The notes beneath the pieces were generated by a model. The model saw nothing but the letters and a program-made list of their open reading frames with translations, did no database searches and was not told the DNA's origin. The position numbers and the translations under genes are program-made. From Gammaproteobacteria bacterium (GTDB taxonomy: Bacteria > Pseudomonadota > Gammaproteobacteria > Pseudomonadales > DSM-25080), in contig JABXIR010000243.1 in NCBI GenBank assembly GCA_013372965.1, positions 1-6,031 on the forward strand: DNA of 6,031 bases. Direction: 5' to 3'. The stretch's first letter is position 1; the number at the start of each line of letters is the position of its first letter. This document shows positions 5,858-6,031 of the stretch, one piece after another.

Positions 5858-5904
5858 CTCCTTACGGATTAAACAGCTTCTTCCCCAATGGAAAAAGCAA
5901 GGAG
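5858..5904 (-). promoter_or_regulatory. rpsF leader: S6:S18-type autoregulatory RNA element masking the Shine-Dalgarno
   Basis: In minus-strand RNA, CUCCUU (5904-5899) is perfectly complementary to the rpsF Shine-Dalgarno AAGGAG (5863-5858). Stacked directly on this 6-bp stem is a second stem, GCUUUUUCC (5898-5890) with GGAAGAAGC (5884-5876), 9 bp with one U-G pair and the 5-nt loop AUUGG. On the 3' side, between the two stems, is a 12-nt bulge (5875-5864) containing CCG at 5867-5865. The known rpsF-leader motif bound by the S6:S18 complex is a stem-loop with a CCG trinucleotide in a bulge, resembling the proteins' 16S rRNA site. The architecture agrees, so excess S6:S18 probably clamps the structure and blocks rpsF translation. 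Confidence 0.8.
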
Positions 5905-5905
5905 T

Positions 5906-5943
5906 TGCGGCCGGTGCCTTAAATCTTTAACGCACAAGCCACA
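5906..5943 (-). promoter_or_regulatory. 5' hairpin of the rpsF leader
   Basis: A second hairpin sits just upstream of the S6:S18 element, 1 base away. In minus-strand RNA UGUGGC pairs with GCCGCA (6 bp, one U-G), GUGC with GCAC (4 bp) and UUAA with UUAA (4 bp). These stems are separated by a symmetric UU/CG internal loop and a G/G mismatch, and the loop is AGAU. It begins only a few bases after the predicted transcription start. It may protect the 5' end, guide leader folding, or compete with the downstream stem. Confidence 0.5.
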
Positions 5944-5952
5944 GAGGCGCGA

Positions 5953-5981
5953 ATTCTATAGAGTTTGGAGGCGTTGATCAA
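5953..5981 (-). promoter_or_regulatory. Predicted sigma70 promoter of the rpsF operon
   Basis: On the minus strand there is a -35-like TTGATC (5981-5976; 4 of 6), a spacer of exactly 17 bases, and a -10-like TAGAAT (5958-5953; 5 of 6). The start would be near 5948-5946, giving a leader of about 95 nt that holds the two hairpins. The bases after the -10 read TCGCGCC; a GC-rich discriminator is typical of promoters repressed by ppGpp/DksA in gammaproteobacteria, as expected for ribosomal genes. Consensus match only. Confidence 0.65.
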
Positions 5982-6002
5982 GTACTAAACAGCGCAACAA
6001 CG

Positions 6003-6018
6003 TGCGTAGTTATACGCA
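6003..6018. repeat. Short inverted repeat upstream of the rpsF promoter
   Basis: TGCGTA (6003-6008) and TACGCA (6013-6018) form a 6-bp stem with loop GTTA, followed by the palindrome GCGATCGC at 6019-6026. It could be the end of an upstream transcript or an operator, but no U-tract follows on either strand and the window ends here. No gene is visible between 5853 and 6031. Confidence 0.25.
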
Positions 6019-6031
6019 GCGATCGCGATTG

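Noticed and set aside
6019..6026. GCGATCGC octamer, the cyanobacterial HIP1 sequence
   Set aside because: A single copy in a clearly gammaproteobacterial context; most likely chance.

Overview
The window reads as an ordinary chromosomal segment of a gammaproteobacterium. The evidence is the close E. coli/Pseudomonas-like character of ribosomal proteins S6 and S18, the rpsF-rpsR-rplI-dnaB gene order, and enterobacterial-type sigma70 promoter, terminator and Shine-Dalgarno signals. Species cannot be assigned. I saw no mobile element, CRISPR array, tRNA or rRNA.

Layout. All complete genes lie on the minus strand and read right to left. The right end (5853-6031) holds a sigma70-like promoter and a structured leader. 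The ribosomal cluster follows: rpsF (S6), rpsR (S18) and rplI (L9), closed by a textbook intrinsic terminator at 4603-4638. The start codon of dnaB (replicative helicase) comes only about a dozen bases after the terminator's U-tract. Then comes panC (pantothenate synthetase), only 9 bp downstream of dnaB. A 169-bp gap with a hairpin, a promoter and a possible operator separates panC from acs (acetyl-CoA synthetase). At the left edge, the 3' end of a plus-strand gene (an NAD(P)-binding, atypical-SDR-like protein) converges on acs, and the two stop codons share one TTAA.

How the genes work together. rpsF/rpsR/rplI supply 30S and 50S proteins, and the S6:S18 pair probably represses its own mRNA through the leader. 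dnaB unwinds DNA at the replication fork. panC makes pantothenate, the precursor of coenzyme A, and acs joins acetate to coenzyme A; the two are therefore loosely linked around CoA, although acs seems to have its own promoter.

No previously undescribed system is evident. The points most worth a second look are regulatory: (1) an S6:S18-type leader whose outer stem pairs exactly with the rpsF Shine-Dalgarno; (2) a terminator abutting dnaB, with a -10-like hexamer in its loop; (3) a 14-bp panC-acs hairpin that is fully paired only in minus-strand RNA; (4) a palindrome over the acs -35 box; and (5) the unusual dnaB-panC linkage without a clear ribosome binding site.
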